Shown here: piece after piece, positions 29,568 to 38,505 of the stretch
Layout: each line of letters begins with the position of its first letter
Numbering within the stretch: the stretch's first letter is position 1
NCBI GenBank assembly: GCA_022447185.1
Contig: JAKVAY010000067.1
Coordinates: forward strand, 1-43,457
DNA: 43,457 nucleotides
Direction of reading: 5' to 3'
Source of the DNA: Fuerstiella sp.
GTDB taxonomy: Bacteria > Planctomycetota > Planctomycetia > Planctomycetales > Planctomycetaceae
Translations under genes and position numbers: made by a program
The notes under the pieces: generated by a model
What the model was told of the DNA's origin: nothing
The model's database searches: none
The model's input: only the letters and a program-made list of their open reading frames with translations

Positions 29568-30932
29568 CTACGAGTTGTCCTTCAGACTGTAGCACACAAC
29601 TGACTGGCCGTTTCGAAGGTACAAACGTCCATCAGACACCGCGGGAAACGTCCACACCACCTTGCGGTTTCCGATGACTTCAAGTGGGTCTATCGCATGG
29701 AATCGACCGGTTTCGGTGTAGCCATGTGGATCGAGCGTGGCCGAAATCAGGTCGCCGGTATCGCCGAAAATCAAATAACCGTGTTCTGTTTTTGTCAGGA
29801 ATGCTGAGGCATTTGATTTTCCCTGTGGTCCGTCCTCTCCGGACGTGGGGCGAGCTGTTTGCCAAATCCGTTTGCCATCCGACGCTCGCGCGCAAACAAG
29901 AGCCCCACTGCGAGTGTCGGTACCGTACAAATAGCCGTTGTCAAAGATCGCCCCAGCAGTGGCCAGATAGATGGAACTACGAGGATTGCCTCGCCATAAC
30001 ACTTCCGCTTCTGGACGGTCGGTCGCCAGACGGAACATTGCGGAAACTCCACCCACTCCCGAAGCATACAACAAATTTCCTTCGTGGATCGGCGGAAGAA
30101 TCGACATGCCGAACCCCGGTTTCAAGGGGTGATTCCAGTATTCGTGGCCGGTCGTCGGATTCAAACTGTGCAGTGCACTCGGATCCCAGATCAGCAGTTG
30201 GTCGGTTCCACCGGCCCGGACAACTGTTGGTGAACAGTAGCCGATTGCGGATGCGGACAGGCTGCGCCATTTCTCTCGACCAGTGCTTCGGTCAAATGCG
30301 ACCACCAGACTTCCGTCGCCTCCCACCAGACATATTACCGTTTCCCTGTAGATCAATGGTGCCGCTGAGTGTCCCCAATGAGGAGTTTCAGCATTGTAGT
30401 CCAGGGCGAAGTCGGAATCCCAAACAACTTTGCCGGAATCAGCACGCAGACAAATGAGGTTGCCTTCGGCACCGAGACTGTAAACCAGTTCATCGTGGAT
30501 CGTGGGAGTTACTCGCGGGCCGCTGCCATACGACACAGCGTACGGCCGATCGTATTTGTGTTCCCAGACTGGTGTGCCCTGAACGGCGTCGAAGCACAGG
30601 ATACGTTCTGTTCCCTTAAGATGGTCACGGCTGCCGGGATTGTTCGTCACACTTCCGGACGTCTTCACGTAGTCTGTTACGTAGACTCGGCCATTTGCCA
30701 CCGCCGGTCCCGAGTACCCCAGATTGATCGGCTGCTCCCAAAGTTTCTGCAAACCGCCATCGGGAATCCTCGCGATCATTCCGGATTCGTGCAGTACTCC
30801 GTCTCGCGTAGGGCCGTTCCACTGGGGCCAGTCGTCGGCTGAAACCGGTATCGTCTGCACCGCCAGTAACAGCAGTGGGCCCCAAAAATAATTCAGTCGA
30901 AGAAACATGCAGGGCAACATGCTGGGATCCAT
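29568..30932 (-). CDS. Secreted PQQ-type beta-propeller protein
   Basis: This roughly 454-residue protein has a signal peptide (hydrophobic L-L-L-L-A-V after residue 19; cleavage near S-A-D-D at about 33) and then W-P-Q-W-N-G-P, the usual opening of PQQ-like (Pyrrolo-quinoline) repeat proteins of planctomycetes. Repeated units of the form G-x-V-x-x-L-D/C, W-x-x-x-Y-D and A-x-x-G-x-x-x-W (for example A-D-S-G-K-V-V-W and R-S-T-G-R-E-K-W) indicate a seven- or eight-bladed propeller. The ligands for PQQ and calcium of alcohol dehydrogenases are not evident, so it is probably a scaffold or binding protein and not a dehydrogenase. The frame is open to 31106, but the extension has no signal. Start among three close Met codons is uncertain. 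Confidence 0.85.
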   Translation of the reverse strand: MDPSMLPCMFLRLNYFWGPLLLLAVQTIPVSADDWPQWNGPTRDGVLHESGMIARIPDGGLQKLWEQPINLGYSGPAVANGRVYVTDYVKTSGSVTNNPGSRDHLKGTERILCFDAVQGTPVWEHKYDRPYAVSYGSGPRVTPTIHDELVYSLGAEGNLICLRADSGKVVWDSDFALDYNAETPHWGHSAAPLIYRETVICLVGGDGSLVVAFDRSTGREKWRSLSASAIGYCSPTVVRAGGTDQLLIWDPSALHSLNPTTGHEYWNHPLKPGFGMSILPPIHEGNLLYASGVGGVSAMFRLATDRPEAEVLWRGNPRSSIYLATAGAIFDNGYLYGTDTRSGALVCARASDGKRIWQTARPTSGEDGPQGKSNASAFLTKTEHGYLIFGDTGDLISATLDPHGYTETGRFHAIDPLEVIGNRKVVWTFPAVSDGRLYLRNGQSVVCYSLKDNS

Positions 30933-31371
30933 GGTGAGGCACCTGTTTGAAATAAGTTCGTTAGAGCATCCAGATCCCACAGGCACGTGAAGAACTCTGC
31001 AGGACGCGCGGTGTATAATACATCGTGCAGAAAGTTGCGCTGTGTCACGAGGTCGGTTTCGCAGATCTGTTGATTTGTTCTGAACAAATATTCCGGGTGT
31101 AGTCATAACAAATTGAAGATGTCTCGTTACGCGTCACAACTGTAGCATATTTGTAAATCCTGTTTCGCTTCACTTTGCGTAGTCAGTGTCGCGTTCGGCT
31201 GGTGGCGGACACCGATGGACCCCGTGCTGCAGTTCCGATCCTGTTTATCCTGTCAATATGAGTCGATCACTGATTAAGATCCATTCAATGACATGATATC
31301 TTTTTGCACAGGGTGGCAGTCTGCTGGCAAGGAGTTCCCGGTCAGCTGAGTGGCACAAGGTTTGAAATACG
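30933..31371. other. Divergent intergenic region, propeller gene / DUF2314-like gene
   Basis: This gap of about 440 bp has no supported gene. A perfect TATAAT lies at about 31012-31017 on the plus strand, but no -35 element is found at a fitting distance on either strand. Both promoters should nevertheless lie here. Confidence 0.4.
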
Positions 31372-31917
31372 ATGACATCATTGAAGCAGCAATTTGTTCT
31401 GCAAAATTTCTCCAACGATTACCAACTGGTAGACGGTGAAGCGATGCATGCCACTCATGGTAATCAGTTCCAGATTCCACCCTCTGTGGTTAAGCGGCAT
31501 GTTGGTACTGGCCACTTTGTTGAAGTACGGATTGACTCACCTCGGTTTTCTGTACACGACGACGATGTTGAACAGTGTACGTGCCCTTCCTGCCATGGTG
31601 AAATGTCTGATCCGATCCTCAGGCACGACCATCCTGCCTCGCTGGTATCGATTACTCCGCAAAAAATTCCGTCGCGAGGCTGGGGAGAAGACTTCTGGGT
31701 ACGGATCACAGAACGGGAGGACGACTGTCTCAAAGGAGTCGTGGACAATCCGCTGATTGAGACACGACTCCATGACATCCATAGCGGGGACGAAATCATC
31801 CTGCAGGAAAAGCATGTGCTTGCCGTGCACACCAGCCATCGAGCAGACCTGGTGCGCCGTATGAGTGCTGAAGAATTAAAGGAACTGGCGGTGTGGCTTG
31901 GTTCGATTAAGGACTAA
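31372..31917 (+). CDS. Small DUF2314-like protein with a cysteine cluster
   Basis: I do not recognise a named function. This 181-residue protein has no signal peptide or membrane segment. Residues 105-150 (W-V-R-I-T-E-R, then G-V-V-D-N-P-L, then G-D-E-I-I-L) resemble the DUF2314 pattern, where W-V-R-V is followed by G-x-L-D-N and a hydrophilic G-D-x-V. An upstream cluster, C69, C71 and C74 (C-T-C-P-S-C-H), could bind a metal; H75 and H85/H87 may help. The last 25 residues form a charged helix (M-S-A-E-E-L-K-E-L). The upstream region has no obvious Shine-Dalgarno site. It stands alone, with an unusual hairpin about 150 bp downstream. Coding status is supported by composition and the domain-like match. 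Confidence 0.65.
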   Translation: MTSLKQQFVLQNFSNDYQLVDGEAMHATHGNQFQIPPSVVKRHVGTGHFVEVRIDSPRFSVHDDDVEQCTCPSCHGEMSDPILRHDHPASLVSITPQKIPSRGWGEDFWVRITEREDDCLKGVVDNPLIETRLHDIHSGDEIILQEKHVLAVHTSHRADLVRRMSAEELKELAVWLGSIKD

Positions 31918-32254
31918 AGCGCGGGACCAAACCGATAAGATTTTATTGGCGAGCAGGGTACGTTCGCCTCTTGTTCCTGCGTCACCTGTCACGCGGGAAG
32001 TGATACCTGGGGTTCACTGTAAATTTTCTGCACGCCGCTCATCTGACGCTGTCTTTCCAGGTTATTCGTCCCGTGGCAAATGATTCCGTGCCACGGGACG
32101 AAACTGTTCCCCGCTGGAATTGGCGGGATTTACGGACTTGTTTTACTGTGATAACAGGCCATCAGGCCTCTCACTTGGTTTCTGTTCCGGATGAAGACCG
32201 GAGAAGACCTTCAATTTCTAAACCAAAAAAGCGAATCAGTGACGGAGAATTCTG
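31918..32254. other. Intergenic region before the ABC exporter gene
   Basis: This 337-bp gap has no supported gene. It holds the perfect 14-bp-stem hairpin at 32065-32102, listed separately, and a smaller CCCGC / GCGGG dyad soon after it, at about 32110-32128. Confidence 0.5.
32065..32102. repeat. Perfect 14-bp inverted repeat (stem-loop), regulatory or terminator
   Basis: Arms TTCGTCCCGTGGCA and TGCCACGGGACGAA pair without mismatch around a 10-nt loop. Such a stem would form in RNA from either strand. It lies about 150 bp after the DUF2314-like gene and about 150 bp before the exporter start. There is no T-run on either side, so a simple intrinsic terminator is not supported. A factor-dependent terminator, an mRNA 3'-end stabiliser, or a leader structure for the exporter are all possible. 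The expected number of such perfect stems in a window this size is far below one. Confidence 0.75.
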
Positions 32255-33991
32255 TTGGTTGTCTTTCTGAGCCGAATCTGGAACTGGCTGGCAGTTGATC
32301 GGCGATTGATCCTATGGTCGTTCGCGTTTGGTTTTGTTTTTACGGGTCTGGGAATCATTCCGCCGCTTTTGGTACGACAAATGATCCGCGGTCTGGAACA
32401 ACCTCAGGTGGCTCCGGGATTCGTCTGGCTGGCTCTGGCTGTTGCCGGTGTCTATCTGCTTCGGGGTGTGTCGCGATATTTTTACGGGCTGATGTCGCAC
32501 ATCGCCGCCTACCGTACGCTGCATCGACTGACGAATGCCGTTTACACCCACCTGCAGCGACAGCCTCCGTCCTTTCAAAGTCGTCGACACTCGGGTGGAC
32601 TGGTGGCTCGGACGATTGGAGATGTGCAGGCGGTTGAGGACTTCATTGCACACGGAATTCCGGAAACTTTGCTGGCGATCGTCATCCCGATCACAATGAG
32701 TGTCGTTCTGTTCGTGTTGAACTGGAAACTGGCAGTGATCGCGTTGCTGCCTCTTCCTGTTGTTGCCGCCGCAGCATATGGACTGACCACACGTGTGAGA
32801 AATTCCTGGAGAAATGTGCGTCATCGTTTCGCCGAGCTTTCTGCACAGATTCAGGACCATTTGTCGGGGCTGCCGGTGATTCAGTCATTCACTGCTGAGT
32901 CTGAAGCAGCATCACGGATTGATCGTGAAAGCCGTGAATACCGCGACAGCATTATTCATGCCAACACCTGGTCGCTGTTACCGGCAGGATTGGTCGAAGC
33001 GTCAAGCGGCGCTGGTTTGGTACTCATCGTACTCAGCGGAGCGTGGATGACCGGAAATGGCCCGATGCAGATAGATGTGGCTGACCTCGTGGTCTTTCTG
33101 ATGTATCTCAGCCAGATTTTTCTGCCGTTTCTCAGGCTGGCCAATATGACGGAAAACCTTCAGAAAGCAGCAGCCAGTGCAGCCCGTGTGTTCGATTTAC
33201 TGGACGAACCACTGGGAATTGTCGGAAAACCGGGTGCAACCGCACCTCCACACATGACATACGACGTCGCGTTCGAGCAGGTGGATTTTAGCTACGAATC
33301 AGGCAGTCCGATTCTGAACGAAGCAACGTTCCACATCAACGAAGGAGAAACTGTAGCGCTGGTTGGTGCTTCCGGCGTCGGCAAAACAACAGCCTGTCAT
33401 TTGCTCGTGCGATTTTACGACGTGGATTTCGGAGCGGTACGACTCGGTTCTCACGATGTTCGCGACCTGCCGCTGGATTTTTTGCGTCAGCAAATCGCAC
33501 TGGTTTCGCAGGATGTTTTTCTGTTCAGCGGAACGATTCGTGACAACCTTCGTTTCGGGAATCCACATGCCAGTGATAAAGAAATCCAGGCGGCAGCTCG
33601 CGCGGCCAGTGCCGAGGAATTTATTCTTTCTTTCCCTGATGGGTACGAAGCCCGTGTTGGAGAACGAGGCGTCAGGCTGTCGGGTGGCCAAAAGCAGCGA
33701 ATTGCTATTGCGCGGGCGTTATTGAAGGACTCTCCTGTTCTTGTATTCGACGAAGCCACCAGTGCGGTCGATGCTGAATCGGAGGCTGAGATCCGTGAAG
33801 CTGTGATTCAGGCGACCAGAGGACGGACTGTTTTGATCGTCGCGCATCGGGTGTCGACCATCATGGATGCCGACCGCATCGTTGTTTTCAAAGACGGTCG
33901 GGTCGTTGAAACCGGCACGTGGAACGAACTGGTTGAACGACGAGGCCATTTGTCAGATATTTGTCGGCTGGAGGAAGACGCAGTCTGGTGA
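32255..33991 (+). CDS. ABC exporter, fused permease-ATPase (MsbA-like type)
   Basis: This 578-residue half-transporter has an N-terminal membrane domain of about six helices (roughly 15-310), starting with a W-S-F-A-F-G-F-V-F-T-G-L-G-I helix, and a C-terminal ATPase. Walker A is G-A-S-G-V-G-K-T-T (371-379), followed by the Q-loop region S-Q-D-V-F-L-F-S, signature L-S-G-G-Q-K-Q-R (475-482), Walker B V-L-V-F-D-E-A-T (D499, E500) and the switch A-H-R. It should work as a homodimer in the inner membrane. Substrate is unknown: lipid-linked or hydrophobic compounds are typical of the family. The start is TTG, supported by GGAG at 32244-32247, seven bases upstream. There is no partner half-transporter nearby. 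Confidence 0.92.
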   Translation: MVVFLSRIWNWLAVDRRLILWSFAFGFVFTGLGIIPPLLVRQMIRGLEQPQVAPGFVWLALAVAGVYLLRGVSRYFYGLMSHIAAYRTLHRLTNAVYTHLQRQPPSFQSRRHSGGLVARTIGDVQAVEDFIAHGIPETLLAIVIPITMSVVLFVLNWKLAVIALLPLPVVAAAAYGLTTRVRNSWRNVRHRFAELSAQIQDHLSGLPVIQSFTAESEAASRIDRESREYRDSIIHANTWSLLPAGLVEASSGAGLVLIVLSGAWMTGNGPMQIDVADLVVFLMYLSQIFLPFLRLANMTENLQKAAASAARVFDLLDEPLGIVGKPGATAPPHMTYDVAFEQVDFSYESGSPILNEATFHINEGETVALVGASGVGKTTACHLLVRFYDVDFGAVRLGSHDVRDLPLDFLRQQIALVSQDVFLFSGTIRDNLRFGNPHASDKEIQAAARAASAEEFILSFPDGYEARVGERGVRLSGGQKQRIAIARALLKDSPVLVFDEATSAVDAESEAEIREAVIQATRGRTVLIVAHRVSTIMDADRIVVFKDGRVVETGTWNELVERRGHLSDICRLEEDAVW

Positions 33992-34200
33992 AGTCGACAA
34001 TGATGCTGTTTGACCGGAGTCAAAACTATCTCAATGTGGATCTCGTGCTGTTGTTCAGCAGGGTCCAACATGAGAAACTGGGACTGGCAGCACTGATGTT
34101 CAAATCATCAACTGCAGGATGTGTCTGGCGGCGGGTATGTTTTGCATCATGTGACGCTACTGTTTGTACGGTCCATTTTGACATGCTGCGTCAACTTCAA

Positions 34201-34229
34201 TTGAGTCGACGCATTGCTGATACTTTATT
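34201..34229 (+). promoter_or_regulatory. Candidate promoter for the AraD1-type gene
   Basis: A TTGAGT hexamer (34201-34206) is followed after 17 bp by TTTATT (34224-34229), each matching consensus at 4 positions, 28 bp before the start codon. It supports the ATG at 34258, and implies that the open frame back to 33961 is not translated. Confidence 0.3.
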
Positions 34230-34257
34230 TGTTGCTCACGCCGAAAAGACCCAAATA

Positions 34258-35295
34258 ATGCGAATCGTTCAGTTTGAGATCCCCGGTCAGGGTCGCCGTA
34301 CCGGCATCGTCGATGACGATGCCGTTATTGACCTGACGTCGGTACGACCTGCGTGGTTGAGAACAATTGACATCTTTCACGAATCGGACAGGACCGGCCG
34401 ACGATTCAGCGAATTACCAAACGAAGCTGCGAAACAGTCCGGTGTGAACCGGCTTGACTATTCATTGCTGCTCAATGCCCGGCCCGGCGGTGACGTTCCG
34501 TTTCTTCATCCACCCCTTGATGCGGCAGACCTGCATCGCGTTACCATCACCGGAACCGGACTCACGCACCTGGGAAGTATGCAGTCGCGTGACAGCATGC
34601 ATGCGCACGAATCTGAGGACCAGTCGCAAATGACGGACTCAGCAAAAATGTTTGCAATGGGTCTCCGGGATGGCAAGCCGGCTGGAGGTCGGCGAGGAGT
34701 TTCACCCGAATGGTTCTATAAAGGAAATGGCTGCAACCTGCGGGGACATCGCTGGACACTGCAATTGCCGGGATTTGCAGATGACGGTGGCGAAGAAGCC
34801 GAAATCGTAGGCTGCTACGTCATCGATATGCGGGGTATCCCGCGCCGGATTGGTTTTGCGCTGGGCAACGAGTGGTCGGACCACGCCACTGAAAGAGTTA
34901 ACTATTTGTATCTGGCGCCGTCCAAGCTGAGGCAATGCGCCGTTGGTCCTGAGTTAGTGACGGATCTCGACTTTCAGGAACTGAAGCTCCATTGTGAAGT
35001 GATCCGTGACGGTGAGATTATCTATGAAAGTGGCGAATTGCTCACAGGAGAGCAGCACATGTGCCATTCACTTGCGAATTGTGAGGACCATCATTTCAAG
35101 TACCCACAGCATCGCGTTGTCGGCGACATCCATTTACATTTTTTTGGCACAAGCAAATTGAGCTATGGAGAACGCGAATGGAAATATCAGGAAGGCGACG
35201 AAATCCGTGTTACTCCGGATTCCGGTGCTGCCCTGATCAACACGGTTCGCGCAGACGGTGAAGCGAGTTCCGTGGTTGCAGTTCAGCCAGTTTAA
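34258..35295 (+). CDS. AraD1/GguC-type FAH-fold dehydratase
   Basis: This 345-residue cytoplasmic protein resembles the AraD1 (GguC) family of the fumarylacetoacetate-hydrolase fold; a characterised role of AraD1 is dehydration of 2-keto-3-deoxy-L-arabonate. Recognisable family motifs are T-G-T-G-L-T-H-L-G-S (98-107), R-D-S-M-H-A (111-116), M-F-A-M-G-L (131-136), P-E-W-F-Y-K-G (150-156), G-G-E-E-A-E-I (177-183, with acidic metal ligands), G-N-E-W-S-D-H (203-209) and H-F-F-G-T near the C-terminus. The ATG at 34258 opens M-R-I-V-Q-F as in relatives; the frame reaches back to 33961 but that part is unlike the family. The gene converges with the unknown secreted protein at 35304, leaving only 8 bp between stops. 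No other pentonate-pathway gene is seen nearby. Confidence 0.85.
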   Translation: MRIVQFEIPGQGRRTGIVDDDAVIDLTSVRPAWLRTIDIFHESDRTGRRFSELPNEAAKQSGVNRLDYSLLLNARPGGDVPFLHPPLDAADLHRVTITGTGLTHLGSMQSRDSMHAHESEDQSQMTDSAKMFAMGLRDGKPAGGRRGVSPEWFYKGNGCNLRGHRWTLQLPGFADDGGEEAEIVGCYVIDMRGIPRRIGFALGNEWSDHATERVNYLYLAPSKLRQCAVGPELVTDLDFQELKLHCEVIRDGEIIYESGELLTGEQHMCHSLANCEDHHFKYPQHRVVGDIHLHFFGTSKLSYGEREWKYQEGDEIRVTPDSGAALINTVRADGEASSVVAVQPV

Positions 35296-35303
35296 CACAC
35301 TTT

Positions 35304-37118
35304 TCAGCGATCCCATGGGAAGCCGGAGTTTGGTGGGTTGGTGAATCGCTTCATTCGAATCATGAGCTTTCCGCCGGACCCGGGAGCCAATCGCACCGTA
35401 AAGTGAGTGTCGTCCACAGCCAGGGTCCTGCCATTATAGCTGACGTCAAGGAATTGATGTTCAGCGTAGCCACCAGCCTGGACAACAAATGTACGTGATT
35501 CTGTCGGATTCACGTTTACAAATGTTACGACAGTTTCTGTATCTGTCAGTGACTCAACCAACACGGCGACGTCGTCTGGTACACCGGCGCGACGTCGTTC
35601 CGGATCGAAATAACGAAGTCGGGCCTTGAGTACGCGTCCGATCCCGCCGGGAGTCGGACCACCGAGCATCAGGTTGACCAAAGTCCCGATACGTGCCGGG
35701 TTATAGCCCATAGGATCGTCGGAAAGACGAGTGTCCGGTGTTGTTGTGTCATTTCGCGAGGCTTCCACACGCGCTCGAATCTCACTGATGTCACTCTGCA
35801 ACTGTCGTTCCGGAAACTCCGGGTCGTTACCTTCCAGATATCCATACCAGCCGCTGCTTGTGTCCATGCGTCTGAGGTCGTCTCGGTTCATCGACATGTA
35901 GTACACCGTGCTGGCGCCGGCGTTGTATCGGCTCGGGCTGAAATTATACCAGCCGTCATCTCCGTACGCCGACGGATACATCATTTTGCCATCGATTCTT
36001 TTCCCGTTCGCGTTGATGCCGTCGATTGTTCCTCGCCAGGCGTCGAGATATTTTTCATCAGCGGTCAACATATACGCGTTCACGAACCCCTGGAGTCCGA
36101 TTGCCACGGTGTTGCGGTTTGCATAGGTGCCTGGGCTCTGTGGGACCTCAACGCGAAACCCCCAGCCATACACCCCACCATACCATTTACCGCCGGCCGC
36201 ACTGCCGATCACTCCATCGAGTCCGACATTGCTGGGAATGATGCCGCCATTTTCGATACATCGTGCCACCCAGGCATCGACATATTCCAGAATCCAGTTC
36301 CTGTATTTTTCATCGCCTGTCAACATATACGCGTTCACTGCCAGCGAAGTCGCGGCCATGTTTTGAGGATGATCACCGATGATATCGTTGTAATCTTTAA
36401 AGTGAGCGACCATCTGCTCATAGTTCTCCTCACCGTGAAGTGGCTTGAAGCGATTTTTGACTTCGATTGGATCGCCTGCCCAGTCAAGGCCGGTGGCTTT
36501 ACGAAGCAGTGGCCCGCGGCTGCCATTAAACATACTGCGAATGATCCTGTGCTGGGGATCGTAGTTTGGTGCCTGTGGATCTTCATTCATGTAGAACCCG
36601 GCGTATCGCTTGATGCGTTTTTGGTTCTGTGTGTTGTAGGGGTCTGACAACGGCATGACGTTGAACACTGCGAGACCTTCACCGTTATGCAGCCAGTCCA
36701 TCATCACAGGGAATTCTTTGTAATACATCCCGTCACGAGCGAACGGTACGTCAACAGTTTTGGCTTCGGTGTATTGCCGAAGATGGCCTTCCCACATCGA
36801 ATTGCACATATCAATGATGGAGTCGTCACCACCAATCGCGTGCAGGATGGGCCAGCCGTTCAGATTCTCGGGCGCGTCATCCGGTCCGTCGTCCCCTCCC
36901 CAGCGTTCCACACAGAGCAGGTAGCCGCGAGAATCGAAGTAGCGATCGTAGAACTCCTGACATGCAGGCGTGTGAGCTTCAATCAGTTCTCGTTCCAGAA
37001 GTGCCCAGTAAGGAGGCGCCATGGGACCTTCCACGACGACCTGAACGTCCGCGACAGCGGGTGCCACAAGAACCAGAATCGATAATCCAGCAAGTGCGCG
37101 TATTCGTTGAAATTTCAA
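35304..37118 (-). CDS. Secreted protein of unknown family, alpha/alpha-toroid-like
   Basis: I do not recognise a named family. The 604-residue protein has a signal peptide (K-F-Q-R-I-R, then a Leu/Val/Ala core, cleavage near A-V-A-D at 23-24). The middle (about 240-400) has repeated helix-pair patterns such as N-A-Y-M-L-T-G-D-E-K-Y-R and N-A-Y-M-L-T-A-D-E-K-Y-L, spaced as in (alpha/alpha)6-toroid carbohydrate enzymes. Conserved-looking acids and aromatics lie in W-G-G-D-D-G-P-D-D-A-P-E (54-65), H-N-G-E-G and Y-G-D-D-G-W-Y-N-F. The last 110 residues look like a beta-sandwich. A periplasmic or secreted hydrolase or lyase is a guess. It follows the MFS gene by 134 bp on the same strand and may be the third gene of the divergent locus. 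Confidence 0.75.
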   Translation of the reverse strand: MKFQRIRALAGLSILVLVAPAVADVQVVVEGPMAPPYWALLERELIEAHTPACQEFYDRYFDSRGYLLCVERWGGDDGPDDAPENLNGWPILHAIGGDDSIIDMCNSMWEGHLRQYTEAKTVDVPFARDGMYYKEFPVMMDWLHNGEGLAVFNVMPLSDPYNTQNQKRIKRYAGFYMNEDPQAPNYDPQHRIIRSMFNGSRGPLLRKATGLDWAGDPIEVKNRFKPLHGEENYEQMVAHFKDYNDIIGDHPQNMAATSLAVNAYMLTGDEKYRNWILEYVDAWVARCIENGGIIPSNVGLDGVIGSAAGGKWYGGVYGWGFRVEVPQSPGTYANRNTVAIGLQGFVNAYMLTADEKYLDAWRGTIDGINANGKRIDGKMMYPSAYGDDGWYNFSPSRYNAGASTVYYMSMNRDDLRRMDTSSGWYGYLEGNDPEFPERQLQSDISEIRARVEASRNDTTTPDTRLSDDPMGYNPARIGTLVNLMLGGPTPGGIGRVLKARLRYFDPERRRAGVPDDVAVLVESLTDTETVVTFVNVNPTESRTFVVQAGGYAEHQFLDVSYNGRTLAVDDTHFTVRLAPGSGGKLMIRMKRFTNPPNSGFPWDR

Positions 37119-37252
37119 AGTTCATTCCTCTGGTTAATGGACTGTTCCACCAACATTATCCTGGCGAAAACCACAGCCATGTGCCAGCAAGAGCTGGATT
37201 GAGAGTGATGTCGTGATGCTGATCTGCAACCTGAATCTGAGCGTAACTCTTC

Positions 37253-38467
37253 TTATCCCTCGGCTTTGCTTACTACAGGTGCAACCGGTCGACCTCGGAG
37301 AAACAGGGCGAGTGGCAAAGTCAGTGCGGGCGTGAGGCAAACCATTGCCAGTGACGATTCCAGACTCCATGATCGTGATAATCCGCCCACAATCACCGGT
37401 CCCGCGGACCCCGCGCCCCAGCCAAACCCCATGACGATGCTGGAGATCGTATTGGCGTTCTCGGGCGACAATTCCTGGCCCATGACGATGTGCATTGTAT
37501 TGGTGGACAGGATAAAAAATCCGGCCAGAGCCAGGAGAGTCAGCGAGGCAGACAGCGAAAGGTCGGTTGCGTATAAAAACAGCAGGGAAACAGGGACTCC
37601 GGCCACGACCGAGATCACCTGCAGCAAACGACGATCACAGCGTCCGGCCAGCATCCCCCAAACAAGCATCCCGAGCGCCCCGGCACCGCTGAAGCACATG
37701 GCTGAAAGACCAGCCGCCGTGTTTGGATGGCCGCGTTGAATCATGAGGGTGGGAACAAAGGATGTCAGTGAAATCTGCACGGCCGAGCGGACAACCACGA
37801 AAATATAGATTGGCAGCAGCGCGGGACCGTGTACCCCTAAAAACGTCCGCACTTTCTTTTTGACGTCTCCGGATACGGACGGAGTCGCCACGACCGAGTT
37901 GGGCAAAAACCACACCAGTGGCAATACCAGTAATCCTGGAAACATCAGCCACCAAGTGCTCTCCAGGCCATATTGTTCGGCAAACATGACGTACAGGACG
38001 GGGCCAAGTGCGAATCCCGTAGTGCCCGTTGTAATGAAGACAGAGACTCCCCATGTCGGATTATGTGGCAGAGATTTCGCCGCCAGTACTGCGCTTGCGG
38101 GATGAAAGGCTGCAACGCCAAGGCCACCTACCACAAGAACAAAGGCAAGTACCATCGGAAATTCAACGATTAACCCGGCAACGGACAAGGCGATTGCTGA
38201 TGTCATCAGACCCACGCCAACAAAACGTCGTGATCCGAAACGATCTGACAGATATCCGAATGCAAGCTGACTAAACGAAGTTGACGCCGAGTAGAGCATC
38301 GCAAGCACGCCAATCCGTGTTGCGTCCAGGCGCGCCAGTGCCATCAATGGTCCAAAGACCGATGCGTAAGAGTCGACGAAGTAGTGAAACAGGCTGATCA
38401 CGCCCAGCGAACTCAGATTCACCGGACGACGATTTCCGTCAACAGATTTCACAATGGAGATTTTCAC
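37253..38467 (-). CDS. Major facilitator superfamily transporter
   Basis: This 404-residue inner-membrane protein has about twelve hydrophobic helices with a central cytoplasmic loop, the standard MFS layout, and a G-Y-L-S-D-R-F-G-S-R-R motif (about 71-81) after the second helix, which is the MFS signature loop. It is more like sugar or fosmidomycin-resistance-type and aromatic-acid carriers than peptide carriers, but the substrate cannot be read. It lies 38 bp downstream of amidohydrolase A on the same strand, so the two are probably co-transcribed and the transporter likely imports or exports the substrate or product of that enzyme. Confidence 0.9.
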   Translation of the reverse strand: MKISIVKSVDGNRRPVNLSSLGVISLFHYFVDSYASVFGPLMALARLDATRIGVLAMLYSASTSFSQLAFGYLSDRFGSRRFVGVGLMTSAIALSVAGLIVEFPMVLAFVLVVGGLGVAAFHPASAVLAAKSLPHNPTWGVSVFITTGTTGFALGPVLYVMFAEQYGLESTWWLMFPGLLVLPLVWFLPNSVVATPSVSGDVKKKVRTFLGVHGPALLPIYIFVVVRSAVQISLTSFVPTLMIQRGHPNTAAGLSAMCFSGAGALGMLVWGMLAGRCDRRLLQVISVVAGVPVSLLFLYATDLSLSASLTLLALAGFFILSTNTMHIVMGQELSPENANTISSIVMGFGWGAGSAGPVIVGGLSRSWSLESSLAMVCLTPALTLPLALFLRGRPVAPVVSKAEG

Positions 38468-38505
38468 AGGTGTGTCTTACACGAAATCGACAGTTCTTAC
38501 AGCCA

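Noticed and set aside
33961..34257. In-frame N-terminal extension of the AraD1-type gene
   Set aside because: It overlaps the end of the exporter gene, has no likeness to the AraD1 family, and the ATG at 34258 gives the expected N-terminus.
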